A stretch of 64,000 nt of DNA, from positions 2,557,501 to 2,621,500 of the forward strand of contig NZ_CP040518.1 in NCBI RefSeq assembly GCF_005848555.1. Reading direction: 5' to 3'. Both the position numbers and the translations under genes were made by a program. Origin of the DNA: Blautia sp. SC05B48 (GTDB lineage: Bacteria; Bacillota; Clostridia; Lachnospirales; Lachnospiraceae). Below the pieces are notes generated by a model. It had not been told where the DNA came from. It saw only the letters and a list, made by a program, of their open reading frames with translations, and ran no database searches. This document shows positions 47,664 through 56,900 of the stretch, piece after piece. The number at the start of each line of letters is the position of its first letter. The stretch's first letter is position 1.

Positions 47664-48512
47664 ATGAGTCTTGCAGATAATATATTCATTGACATGTGCA
47701 AAGATGTCATAGAAAACGGAACCAGCACAGAAGGTGAGAAGGTACGTCCTGTGTGGGAGGATGGAACTCCGGCTTATACCATCAAGAGATTTGGTGTTGT
47801 GAACCGTTATGATCTCCGGAAGGAGTTTCCGGCACTGACTTTAAGAAAAACAGCGTTAAAGAGTGCGATGGATGAGATTCTATGGATCTGGCAGCAGAAA
47901 TCCAATAATATCCATGATCTTCACAGCCACATCTGGGACAGCTGGGCAGATGAGAACGGTTCCATCGGAAAAGCCTACGGCTATCAGTTAGGTGTGAAGC
48001 ATCAGTATAAAGAGGGAATGATGGATCAGGTAGACAGAGTTCTTTTTGATCTTAAGAACAATCCGTACAGCAGAAGGATCATGACCAATATTTATGTACA
48101 TCAGGATCTCCACGAGATGAATCTTTACCCATGTGCCTATTCCATGACTTTCAATGTAACCAAGGAACCCGAAAAAGACAAGCTGGTCCTTAATGCGGTG
48201 CTGAACCAGAGATCTCAGGATATCCTGGCTGCAAACAACTGGAATGTGTGTCAGTATTCTCTTCTTCTCATGATGATCGCACAGGCCTGCGATATGGAAG
48301 CCGGAGAGCTTGTTCATGTGATCGCAGACTGCCATATTTATGATCGTCATATTCCGGTAATTAAAGAACTGATCTCCAGAAAACCGTATCCTGCACCGAC
48401 AGTAAAACTGAATCCGGAGATAAAGGATTTTTATAAATTCACCACCGATGATCTGATCGTGGAGAATTATGAGACATGGCCACAGATCAAAAATATTCCC
48501 ATTGCAGTATAA
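47664..48512 (+). CDS. thyA: Thymidylate synthase
   Basis: A 282-residue ThyA that methylates dUMP to dTMP with methylenetetrahydrofolate. The catalytic Cys is in NLYPCAYSMTF, followed by LNQRSQDILAANNWNVCQYS and VIADCHIYDRHIPVIKEL. TAGGAGGAAATC precedes the ATG. It is followed 23 bases later by folA, which regenerates tetrahydrofolate. This operon is the intact route to dTMP in the window. Confidence 0.96.
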   Translation: MSLADNIFIDMCKDVIENGTSTEGEKVRPVWEDGTPAYTIKRFGVVNRYDLRKEFPALTLRKTALKSAMDEILWIWQQKSNNIHDLHSHIWDSWADENGSIGKAYGYQLGVKHQYKEGMMDQVDRVLFDLKNNPYSRRIMTNIYVHQDLHEMNLYPCAYSMTFNVTKEPEKDKLVLNAVLNQRSQDILAANNWNVCQYSLLLMMIAQACDMEAGELVHVIADCHIYDRHIPVIKELISRKPYPAPTVKLNPEIKDFYKFTTDDLIVENYETWPQIKNIPIAV

Positions 48513-48535
48513 TTGCATAAAGAAAGGAAGAAAGA

Positions 48536-49030
48536 ATGAATATTATTGTTGCAGCAGATAAAAACTGGGGAATCGGAAGAAATAATGAACTTCTGGTAAG
48601 TATTCCGGCAGATATGAAGATGTTCCGTGAGGAAACTACAGGAAAAGTGGTTGTTATGGGAAGAAAAACACTGGAGTCTTTTCCAAACGGACTTCCTCTG
48701 AAAAACAGAACCAACATTGTGATCACCGGCAACAGGGATTATCAGGTAAAAGGTGCGGTGATCGTTCACAGCATCGAGGAAGCACTGAAGGAAGTGGAGA
48801 AATATCCGGCAGAGGATGTGTACTGTATCGGCGGAGACAGTATTTACAAACAGATGCTTCCGTACTGTGATACAGCTCATGTGACAAAAATCGATTTTGC
48901 ATATGAAGCGGATGCGTATTTCCCAAACCTGGATGAGGACCCGGACTGGGAGATCACAGCGGAGAGTGAAGAACAGACATACTTTGATCTGGAATATGCG
49001 TTTGTGAAATACGAGAGAAAAGATAGATAA
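48536..49030 (+). CDS. folA: Dihydrofolate reductase
   Basis: 164 residues. Typical DHFR segments are IIVAADKNWGIGRNNELLVS, VVVMGRKTLESFP and DVYCIGGDSIYKQMLPYCD. It reduces dihydrofolate produced by ThyA. It is coupled to thyA in one operon, with AAAGGAAG before the ATG. Confidence 0.95.
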   Translation: MNIIVAADKNWGIGRNNELLVSIPADMKMFREETTGKVVVMGRKTLESFPNGLPLKNRTNIVITGNRDYQVKGAVIVHSIEEALKEVEKYPAEDVYCIGGDSIYKQMLPYCDTAHVTKIDFAYEADAYFPNLDEDPDWEITAESEEQTYFDLEYAFVKYERKDR

Positions 49031-49046
49031 TGTGAGCACAGATCAT

Positions 49047-49077
49047 AAAGCAGAATGAGAATGCCCGCTTTGTACAG
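49047..49077 (+). repeat. Short hairpin repeat, copy 2
   Basis: AAAGCAG-AATGAGAATGC-CCGCTTT, matching the element at 43680-43710 at most positions, with one arm mismatch. It lies 17 bases behind the folA stop codon. Confidence 0.5.
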
Positions 49078-49100
49078 AAAAACAATGAAGAAATAATAAA

Positions 49101-49141
49101 AAAACAGACCATCGAAAAAAATACGGCGGTCTGTTTTTTTG
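49101..49141 (+). terminator. Terminator of the thyA-folA operon
   Basis: AAAACAGACC and GGTCTGTTTT enclose an AT-rich loop, followed by TTTT. It also has an A-run on the left, so it may serve ilvE on the other strand. Confidence 0.85.
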
Positions 49142-49177
49142 TGCTTAATGTTATGTATAATGACGAAAATCCGGTAA

Positions 49178-50203
49178 TTACTCGATTACGTGGATCCATC
49201 CCTTCGGTGCTTCGATGCGTCCCATCTGGATACCGGTCAGTGTGTCGTACAGCTTCTGGATAACCGGTCCCATCTTCTCCATTCCGCTTGGGAAGCAGAT
49301 TTCCTTGCCGTGATCATTGATCTTTCCGACAGGAGAGATAACTGCAGCAGTACCGCAAAGACCACACTCTGCAAAATCTTTAACCTCATCGAAGTAGACC
49401 TCACGCTCTTCAGCTTCCAGTCCAAGGTACTCCTTTGCAACGTAGATCAGAGAACGACGTGTGATGGAAGGAAGGATGCTGTCAGACTTCGGTGTTACAA
49501 CCTTGCCGTCTTTAGTAACGAAGATGAAGTTTGCTCCGCCTGTCTCCTCAACTTTTGTACGAGTCTTGGGATCAAGGTACATGTTCTCATCAAAGCCCTG
49601 TTTGTGAGCATCTACGATAGCATGAAGGCTCATTGCGTAGTTCAGGCCAGCCTTGATGTTACCGGTTCCGCAAGGTGCGGCACGGTCATAGTCGCTGACA
49701 CGGATCGTGATCGGTTTGGCGCCGCCTTTAAAGTACGGACCAACCGGTGTTGTAAGGATACGGAACTGATATTCGTCAGCCGGTTTAACACCGATCACGG
49801 CGTTGGAACCAAACATGTACGGGCGAAGATAAAGTGTTGCGCCGGAACCATATGGCGGAACCCATGCAGCATTTGCCTTAACAACCTGCTCAACAGCGTC
49901 GATAAATCTTTCCTTCGGGAATACCGGCATTTCAAGTCTTGCTGCAGATGCAGCGATACGCTCTGCGTTCAGGTCAGGACGGAAAGTAACGATATGTCCG
50001 TCTTCTGTTGTGTATGCCTTCAGACCCTCGAATACACTCTGAGAATACTGAAGCACACCAGCACACTCGTTGAGTACGATATTAGGGTCTGTGCTTAAAG
50101 TACCCTCATCCCATTTTCCATCTTTAAAATTAGACACGTATCTGTAGTCGGTTGGCATGTAAGCGAATCCGATGCTGGACCAGTCGATGTTCTTTTTTTC
50201 CAT
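49178..50203 (-). CDS. ilvE: Branched-chain amino acid aminotransferase
   Basis: A 341-residue class IV PLP aminotransferase (last step of Val, Leu and Ile synthesis). Recognisable are the N-terminal YMPTDYRYVSNFKDGKWDEG, the PLP-region GTGNIKAGLNYAMSLHA with the Lys, and EETGGANFIFVTKDGK. The length fits the BCAT II/eukaryote-like subgroup. AGGAATCG-type site precedes the ATG. No T-box was recognised in the short leader (50204-50295). Confidence 0.95.
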   Translation of the reverse strand: MEKKNIDWSSIGFAYMPTDYRYVSNFKDGKWDEGTLSTDPNIVLNECAGVLQYSQSVFEGLKAYTTEDGHIVTFRPDLNAERIAASAARLEMPVFPKERFIDAVEQVVKANAAWVPPYGSGATLYLRPYMFGSNAVIGVKPADEYQFRILTTPVGPYFKGGAKPITIRVSDYDRAAPCGTGNIKAGLNYAMSLHAIVDAHKQGFDENMYLDPKTRTKVEETGGANFIFVTKDGKVVTPKSDSILPSITRRSLIYVAKEYLGLEAEEREVYFDEVKDFAECGLCGTAAVISPVGKINDHGKEICFPSGMEKMGPVIQKLYDTLTGIQMGRIEAPKGWIHVIE

Positions 50204-50295
50204 AACGATTCCTCCGTTTACAATTTTTACTTTTTACCATTGTAAAACTTTTACGTGATGACTTCAATAGTTTTTTCTTCCTTTTTTTCATTTGC

Positions 50296-50324
50296 TTGTA
50301 ATTTTAATATGATTTCGATATAAT
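50296..50324 (+). promoter_or_regulatory. Promoter of the xpaC-telA pair
   Basis: TTGTAA, 17 bases, TATAAT, about 28 bases ahead of the start codon. Confidence 0.65.
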
Positions 50325-50352
50325 AAAAATTATCTATGGACTGGAGGGAAAA

Positions 50353-51588
50353 ATGGACAATCACGAATTTGAAGACCTTGGAAAAAAGATTCAGGATATT
50401 GTAGATAATGCAGTGAATTCAAACAGCTATCACGAATTAAGCCATACGATCAACCAGACAGTAAATAAGGCCATTGATTCCGGAAGCGAAGCGCTGAAAA
50501 ATGCGCTGAATTCCGTGTTTGATCCGGGTGCTGATCCGGAATTCCGTAAGAAAAGCTATACATACCAGAGCCCTTATTACGGAAGAAGCAGAAAAGCAAA
50601 GCAGCAGGCTGCAAGGAAACAGTCGGAACTGCTCTACGGAAAGACTACCGGTGAGAATCTCAAAGGCATGATGATGGCAGTTTCCGGTGGGATACTTTTA
50701 AGTGGCATGGGGCTTGGAGCCATGGTGCTTCTGATCTGGATGGGCATTGGACACAGCGGTGCACTTGCAGCAGGTGTGCTTGGAGTGATGTGTGCAGGCG
50801 CAGCAGGTGGCGGTGCTCTTTTGGGAGCAGGAACAAGCCGTCTCGGAAGACTGGGACGTTTCCAGAAATATATCCGTGCGCTGGGAGACCACACCTACTG
50901 TAATTTTCAGAAGCTTGCCCAGGCAGCAGGAAAGAACGAGAAATTTGTAAAAAAAGATATCAGCAGAATGATCCAGAAGGGCTGGTTTCTGGAAGGCCAT
51001 GTGGATGAGCAGGGAACCTGTCTGATCACCAGTAATGAGACCTATCAGCAGTATCTGGAAACACAGAAGCAGCTGGAACTTCGTAAACAGGAAGCAGATC
51101 CTAAGGTTCAGCTGGAGGAGAACATGAGTCCGGAAGCCCAGGAAGTCCTGAGAAAAGGAAATGAATTTCTTGTAAAGATCCGTGAGAGCAATGACGCCAT
51201 TCCCGGGGAAGAAATTTCCGCAAAGATTTCCAGGATGGAAATGATCGTTCAGAAAATTTTTGAGCGTGCAGGAGAGCATCCGGAGGTGATTCCGGATCTT
51301 AAGAAAATGATGGATTACTATCTGCCCATGACTGTGAAGCTTCTGGATGCTTATGAGGATATGGATGGACAGCCTGTACAGGGCGAGAATATCACGGCTT
51401 CCAAGAAAGAAATTGAAGAAACCATTGATACACTGAATATTGCTTTTGAGAAACTTCTGGATTCCATATTCCGGGATACCGCATGGGATGTATCCACCGA
51501 TATTTCTGTGTTGCATACAGTTCTGGCACAGGAAGGGCTGACAGAGGATGATTTCGAAAAAATGAAACAGAATGCGGAAATGAAATAA
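50353..51588 (+). CDS. XpaC-type (5-bromo-4-chloroindolyl phosphate hydrolysis) protein
   Basis: A 411-residue membrane protein. Polar N-terminal 95 residues precede two membrane segments (about 108-130 and 133-155, Gly/Ala-rich). A winged-helix-like stretch (LGRFQKYIRALGDHTYCNFQ, then IQKGWFLEGHVDEQG) and a long helical C-terminus (from about 265) follow. The XpaC family is usually paired with TelA, as here, 71 bases downstream. Involvement in envelope or toxic-anion stress is known only loosely. Confidence 0.87.
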   Translation: MDNHEFEDLGKKIQDIVDNAVNSNSYHELSHTINQTVNKAIDSGSEALKNALNSVFDPGADPEFRKKSYTYQSPYYGRSRKAKQQAARKQSELLYGKTTGENLKGMMMAVSGGILLSGMGLGAMVLLIWMGIGHSGALAAGVLGVMCAGAAGGGALLGAGTSRLGRLGRFQKYIRALGDHTYCNFQKLAQAAGKNEKFVKKDISRMIQKGWFLEGHVDEQGTCLITSNETYQQYLETQKQLELRKQEADPKVQLEENMSPEAQEVLRKGNEFLVKIRESNDAIPGEEISAKISRMEMIVQKIFERAGEHPEVIPDLKKMMDYYLPMTVKLLDAYEDMDGQPVQGENITASKKEIEETIDTLNIAFEKLLDSIFRDTAWDVSTDISVLHTVLAQEGLTEDDFEKMKQNAEMK

Positions 51589-51659
51589 GTACAACGAGCA
51601 GATCAGAAGCTGGAATACAGACATCTGCCGGAAGGTACAGTTGATCAAGGAGAATGCTT

Positions 51660-52808
51660 ATGGGAGAAGAATTTAAAGACTTTGAGGTAGAAGCACCGGT
51701 GCTGACTTTGGAACCGGATCTCACGGAAGAAAAAGAAGAAATTGCAAAAAAAGAACCGGAGAAACCCCAGGAGCCTGCAGTAGAGGAACCGGTGTTATCT
51801 CCCCAGGAACAGAAAATCGTAGAAGATTTTGCAGCAAAGATCGATATTGAAAATACAAACCAGATCCTGCAGTACGGAGCCGGCACTCAGAAGAAGATGG
51901 CAGATTTTTCTGATGCAGCGCTGGTAAATGTGAAGACACAGGATCTTGGGGAGGCAGGAGAGCTTCTTGCAAATGTGGTAGGAGAATTGAAGGATTTTGA
52001 TGCCACAGAGGAAAAGGGATTTTTCGGCTTTTTCAAAAAACAGACAGCGAAGGTGGAAACTCTGAAAAACCGTTACACAAAGGCCGAGGGAAATGTGACG
52101 AAGATCACGGAAGCTCTGGAGCAGCACCAGATGCGTCTGATGAAAGATTCTGCCGTGCTGGATAAAATGTATGAGCAGAACCTTGCATACTTTAAAGAAC
52201 TTTCCATGTACATTCTTGCGGGTAAAAAGAAGCTTAGGGAAGTCAGAGAAGGCAAGCTCAACGAATTGCATCAGAAGGCAGCGGCAAGCGGACTTCCGGA
52301 AGATGCACAGGCTGCCAATGATCTGGAAAGCAAATGTGACCGCTTTGAGAAAAAGCTTCATGATCTGGAGCTTACCAGAACCATTTCTATGCAGACTGCA
52401 CCGCAGATCCGCATGATCCAGAACAATGATACGACGATGATCGAGAAGATCCAGACAACCATTGTAAATACCATTCCTCTCTGGAAAAGCCAGATGGTGC
52501 TGGCTCTAGGGATCGCGCACTCCACAGAAGCCGCACAGGCACAACGGCAGGTTACGGATTTTACCAATGAACTTCTGAAGAAAAATGCGGAAACGCTTCA
52601 CCTGGCATCTGTGGAAACTGCAAAGGAATCCCAGCGTGGTATTGTAGATATTGAAACTCTGAAAAAAACCAATCAGGAACTGATCCAGACACTGGATGAT
52701 GTGATGAAGATCCAGCAGGAAGGCCGTGAAAAACGTCAGGCAGCAGAGGCAGATATGAGACGTATGGAAAACGAACTGAAAACAAAGCTGCTGGAGATCC
52801 GACGTTAG
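51660..52808 (+). CDS. Toxic anion resistance protein TelA family
   Basis: About 382 residues, all-helical, of the TelA/KlaA/YceH family. Typical regions are FFGFFKKQTAKVETLKNRYT, ALEQHQMRLMKDSAVLDKMY and PLWKSQMVLALGIAHSTEA. ATG 51660 was chosen because AAGGAG lies 7 bases before it; the ATG at 51654 is only one base behind it. The acidic 50-residue start is Glu/Pro-rich. Family name comes from plasmid tellurite resistance; the chromosomal role is unclear. Confidence 0.9.
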   Translation: MGEEFKDFEVEAPVLTLEPDLTEEKEEIAKKEPEKPQEPAVEEPVLSPQEQKIVEDFAAKIDIENTNQILQYGAGTQKKMADFSDAALVNVKTQDLGEAGELLANVVGELKDFDATEEKGFFGFFKKQTAKVETLKNRYTKAEGNVTKITEALEQHQMRLMKDSAVLDKMYEQNLAYFKELSMYILAGKKKLREVREGKLNELHQKAAASGLPEDAQAANDLESKCDRFEKKLHDLELTRTISMQTAPQIRMIQNNDTTMIEKIQTTIVNTIPLWKSQMVLALGIAHSTEAAQAQRQVTDFTNELLKKNAETLHLASVETAKESQRGIVDIETLKKTNQELIQTLDDVMKIQQEGREKRQAAEADMRRMENELKTKLLEIRR

Positions 52809-52837
52809 GAGTAAGAGTAAAAAGATAGTTCGGAAAG

Positions 52838-52870
52838 GAAAGGCAGGGCGTTTGAAGACACCTGCCTTTC
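52838..52870 (+). other. Hairpin between telA-like gene and ispG
   Basis: GAAAGGCAGG and CCTGCCTTTC form a perfect 10-bp stem. No T-run follows, so it is either a weak or processed terminator, or an mRNA stabiliser in the ispG leader. Confidence 0.5.
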
Positions 52871-52892
52871 AGGATTCATAAAGGAGATTTTT

Positions 52893-53957
52893 ATGTACAG
52901 AGATCATACAAAAGTAATAAAAATTGGAAATCGTGTTATCGGAGGAGGAAATCCGATCCTTATCCAGTCCATGACCAATACGAAAACTGAAGATGTAGAA
53001 GCAACGGTTGCGCAGATCCTTTCACTGGAAAAAGCAGGCTGTGATATTATCCGCTGCGCAGTTCCTACTATGGAAGCTGCGAAGGCTTTATCCCAGATCA
53101 AAAAACAGATCCATATTCCGCTGGTTGCGGACATCCATTTTGATTATCGCCTTGCCATTGCAGCCATGGAGAACGGTGCGGACAAGATCCGTATCAATCC
53201 GGGAAATATCGGTTCCAATGAGAGGATCCAGGCAGTTGTGGATACAGCAAAGGAACGGAATATCCCTATTCGTGTAGGAGTAAACAGCGGTTCCCTTGAA
53301 AAAGAACTGGTAGAAAAATATCACGGTGTTACAGCCGAAGGACTTGTGGAGAGTGCTCTTGATAAGGTGCACATCATTGAAGAGATGGGATATGACAATC
53401 TTGTGATCAGCATCAAATCTTCTGATGTTCTCATGTGCGCCAGAGCCCATGAACTGATCGCAGAAAAAACACAGTATCCTCTTCATGTGGGAATTACAGA
53501 AGCAGGAACTCTGTATTCGGGAAATATCAAATCAGCTATCGGACTTGGGATCATCCTGTATCAGGGAATCGGAGATACCATCCGTGTTTCTCTGACAGGC
53601 GCGCCGCTGGAAGAAGTGAAATCAGCCAAAAGGATCCTGAAAACGCTGGGACTTCGCAAAGGAGGCGTGGAGGTTGTTTCCTGTCCGACCTGCGGAAGAA
53701 CAAAAATCGATCTGATCGGCCTTGCAAACCAGGTAGAGACCATGGTACAGGATATTCCTCTTGATATCAAGGTTGCGGTTATGGGCTGTGTGGTAAACGG
53801 ACCGGGAGAGGCAAAGGAAGCAGATCTCGGAATTGCAGGAGGCGATGGTGTTGGTCTTCTGATCCGGCATGGAGAGGTTGTAAAAAAAGTACCGGAAACG
53901 GATCTTCTGGATACACTTCGTCAGGAACTTCTTACCTGGAATGAGCAGGAGTCATAA
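52893..53957 (+). CDS. ispG: 4-hydroxy-3-methylbut-2-en-1-yl diphosphate synthase
   Basis: A 354-residue Fe-S enzyme of the MEP isoprenoid pathway. The N-terminal TIM barrel starts RDHTKVIKIGNRVIGGGNPI. The cluster-binding cysteines lie in EVVSCPTCGRTKIDL and AVMGCVVNGPGEAKEADLGI. AAAGGAGAT precedes the ATG. The stop codon TAA shares its last A with the polC start codon, so polC is translationally coupled. Confidence 0.96.
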   Translation: MYRDHTKVIKIGNRVIGGGNPILIQSMTNTKTEDVEATVAQILSLEKAGCDIIRCAVPTMEAAKALSQIKKQIHIPLVADIHFDYRLAIAAMENGADKIRINPGNIGSNERIQAVVDTAKERNIPIRVGVNSGSLEKELVEKYHGVTAEGLVESALDKVHIIEEMGYDNLVISIKSSDVLMCARAHELIAEKTQYPLHVGITEAGTLYSGNIKSAIGLGIILYQGIGDTIRVSLTGAPLEEVKSAKRILKTLGLRKGGVEVVSCPTCGRTKIDLIGLANQVETMVQDIPLDIKVAVMGCVVNGPGEAKEADLGIAGGDGVGLLIRHGEVVKKVPETDLLDTLRQELLTWNEQES

Positions 53958-56900
53958 TGGAGAAAGATTTTTTTGATGTATTTCCGCATCTTAAAGTGAA
54001 GAAAGAGCTGGAAGAACTTCTGGACATGGTATTTGTGACAAAGGTTTCCATGAACCCCGGAAGAACTCATCTGAGGGTTTATATCGAAAGCAGCCGCTGG
54101 ATACACAAGAAGAATATTTTTGCGCTGGAGGATGAGATCGAACGGCAGTGCTTTCCGGGGATTCCCATGACTGTAACAGTTGTGGAAAAATTTCATCTTT
54201 CCGAGCAGTATACACCGGAGAACTTTCTGGAAAGCTACCGTTCCAGTATGGAGATGGAGCTGCGCAACTATAACATGCTGGAGTACAATCTGTTCCGTAG
54301 ATCAAAAATCATTTTTACAGGAAAAGATACCTTGCGTATGGAGCTTCCGGATACGGTTATTTCCAGACAGAAAAGCGAAATACTTGTTGAATATTTTCAT
54401 AAGGTTTTCTGTGAACGCTGCGGTATGGATCTGAAAGTGGAACTGGATTTTGTGGAAGTGAAAGAGAGTAAATACCGGAAAAATGCTGCACTTCAGATCA
54501 AACAGGAAGTGGAAAATGTCCTGAAGCATGCCAAACTCAGCGGGGATCAGGAAAGCGAACCGAAGCAGGAGGATACAGCCAGGGAAGAGACAAAGAAAAC
54601 CTCTGGAGATAAGAGCGGCGAAAAAACAAACGAGAAGAAATCCGTTGACAAAAAACAGCAGAAGGTTCAGAAGGGGGATTTCCGCGGCAGCTTCGGATTC
54701 CGCAGGGACAGCAATCCGGATGTGGTTTACGGCAGAGATTTTGATGGAGAAACGATTCCGCTGGAGAGCATTACCGGTGAGATGGGTGAGGTTATCATCC
54801 GATGTCAGGTTATGGATGTGGAAGCTCGTGAGATCCGAAATGAGAAAACGATCCTGATCTTCCCTGTGACCGATTTTACGGACAGTATTGTTGTGAAGAT
54901 GTTTCTGCGTAACGAGCAGGTTCCGGAAGTGACGGAAAGTGTAAAAAAAGGCGCATTCCTGAAGCTGAAGGGAGTTACCACCATTGACCGTTTTGACAGT
55001 GAGCTTACTATTGGAAATATTACAGGTATCAAGAAAATCGCCAATTTTACCAGCACAAGAATGGATACCAGTCCTCAGAAGCGTGTGGAGCTTCACTGTC
55101 ACACCAAGATGAGCGATATGGATGGTGTCAGCGATGCAAAGGCATTGGTAAAACGTGCCTATGAGTGGGGACATAAGGCTATCGCTATCACGGATCATGG
55201 CGTGGTGCAGTCCTTCCCGGAGGCAAATCACTGCTTTGATGCCTGGGGCGGTTGTGTTCCAAAGGAGTCTGATTTTAAGGTGCTCTATGGAATGGAAGCG
55301 TATCTGGTAGACGATCTGAAGGGTATGGTCACCAATTCCAAAGGGCAGCGGCTGGATGGAGATTTTGTTGTTTTTGATATTGAGACTACGGGATTCTCAG
55401 CACTAACCTGCAGGATCATTGAGATTGGCGCGGTAAAAGTGGAAAAAGGACAGATCACAGATCGTTTTTCCACCTTTGTAAACCCGGAAGTGCCCATTCC
55501 GTTCCGTATTGAGCAGCTGACAAGCATCAATGATTCCATGGTCCTGGATGCACCTTTGATAGAGGAAGTACTGCCGAAATTCCTGGAATTCTGTGAGGGC
55601 TGCGTGATGGTGGCCCATAATGCGGACTTTGATATGAGCTTTATTATTGAAAACTGTAAACGGCAGGGGATTTCGGATGATTTTACTTATGTGGATACCG
55701 TTGGTATGGCTAGATTCCTTCTTCCTGCCCTGAACCGTTTTAAACTGGATACGGTAGCCAAGGCAGTAGGTGTTTCTCTTGATCATCACCACAGAGCTGT
55801 GGATGATGCGGCATGTACCGCAGAGATTTTTGTGCGGTTTGTAAAGATGCTGGAAGAAAGAGATATTTTTGATGTGGATGAGATGAACAGGCAGGGTGCG
55901 GTTTCACCGGATACCATCCGAAAGCTGCCCACATACCATGCTATTGTTTTTGCAAGAAATGAGACCGGAAGGATCAATCTGTACAAGCTGGTAAGCCAGT
56001 CCCATTTAAAGTACTATCACAGAAGACCAAGGGTTCCCAAAAGCGTGCTGGAAAAATACAGGGAAGGCCTTCTGGTGGGAAGTGCCTGCGAGGCAGGAGA
56101 GCTTTATCAGGCACTTCTTCGCAATGCACCGGATCAGGAGATCGCCAGACTGGTAAATTTTTATGACTATCTGGAAATCCAGCCTCTTGGGAACAATGCG
56201 TTTATGCTTGCGGATGAAAAACATGATATGATCAATTCTGAGGAAGACTTAAAAGAGATAAACCGGAAGATCGTAAAACTTGGAGAACAGTTCAAAAAAC
56301 CGGTGGTTGCCACCTGTGATGTGCATTTTATGGATCCTCAGGACGAGGTTTACCGACGGATCATCATGGCAGGAAACGGATTTTCTGATGCAGATAACCA
56401 GGCCCCGCTTTATCTTCGTACAACGGAGGAAATGCTGGAGGAATTTTCATATCTGGGAAGTGAAAAGGCGGAAGAGGTGGTGATCACCAATACCAATAAG
56501 ATCGCGGATATGATCGAGAAGATATCACCGATCCATCCGGATAAATTTCCACCGGTCATTGAGAACTCCGAGCAGGATCTTAAGAATATCTGTTTCACGA
56601 AGGCCCACGAAATGTACGGAGATCCGTTGCCGAAGATCGTGGAGGACCGTCTGGACAGGGAGCTGAATTCTATTATCTCCAATGGTTATGCGGTAATGTA
56701 TATCATTGCACAGAAGCTTGTGTGGAAATCCAATGAGGACGGCTATCTGGTTGGATCCCGTGGTTCTGTAGGTTCTTCTCTGGCAGCGACCATGTCCGGT
56801 ATCACGGAGGTAAACCCTCTGCCGCCTCATTATCTCTGTCCGAATCCGGACTGTAAATACAGTGATTTTGATTCCCCTGAGGTGAAAAAATACGCGGGTA

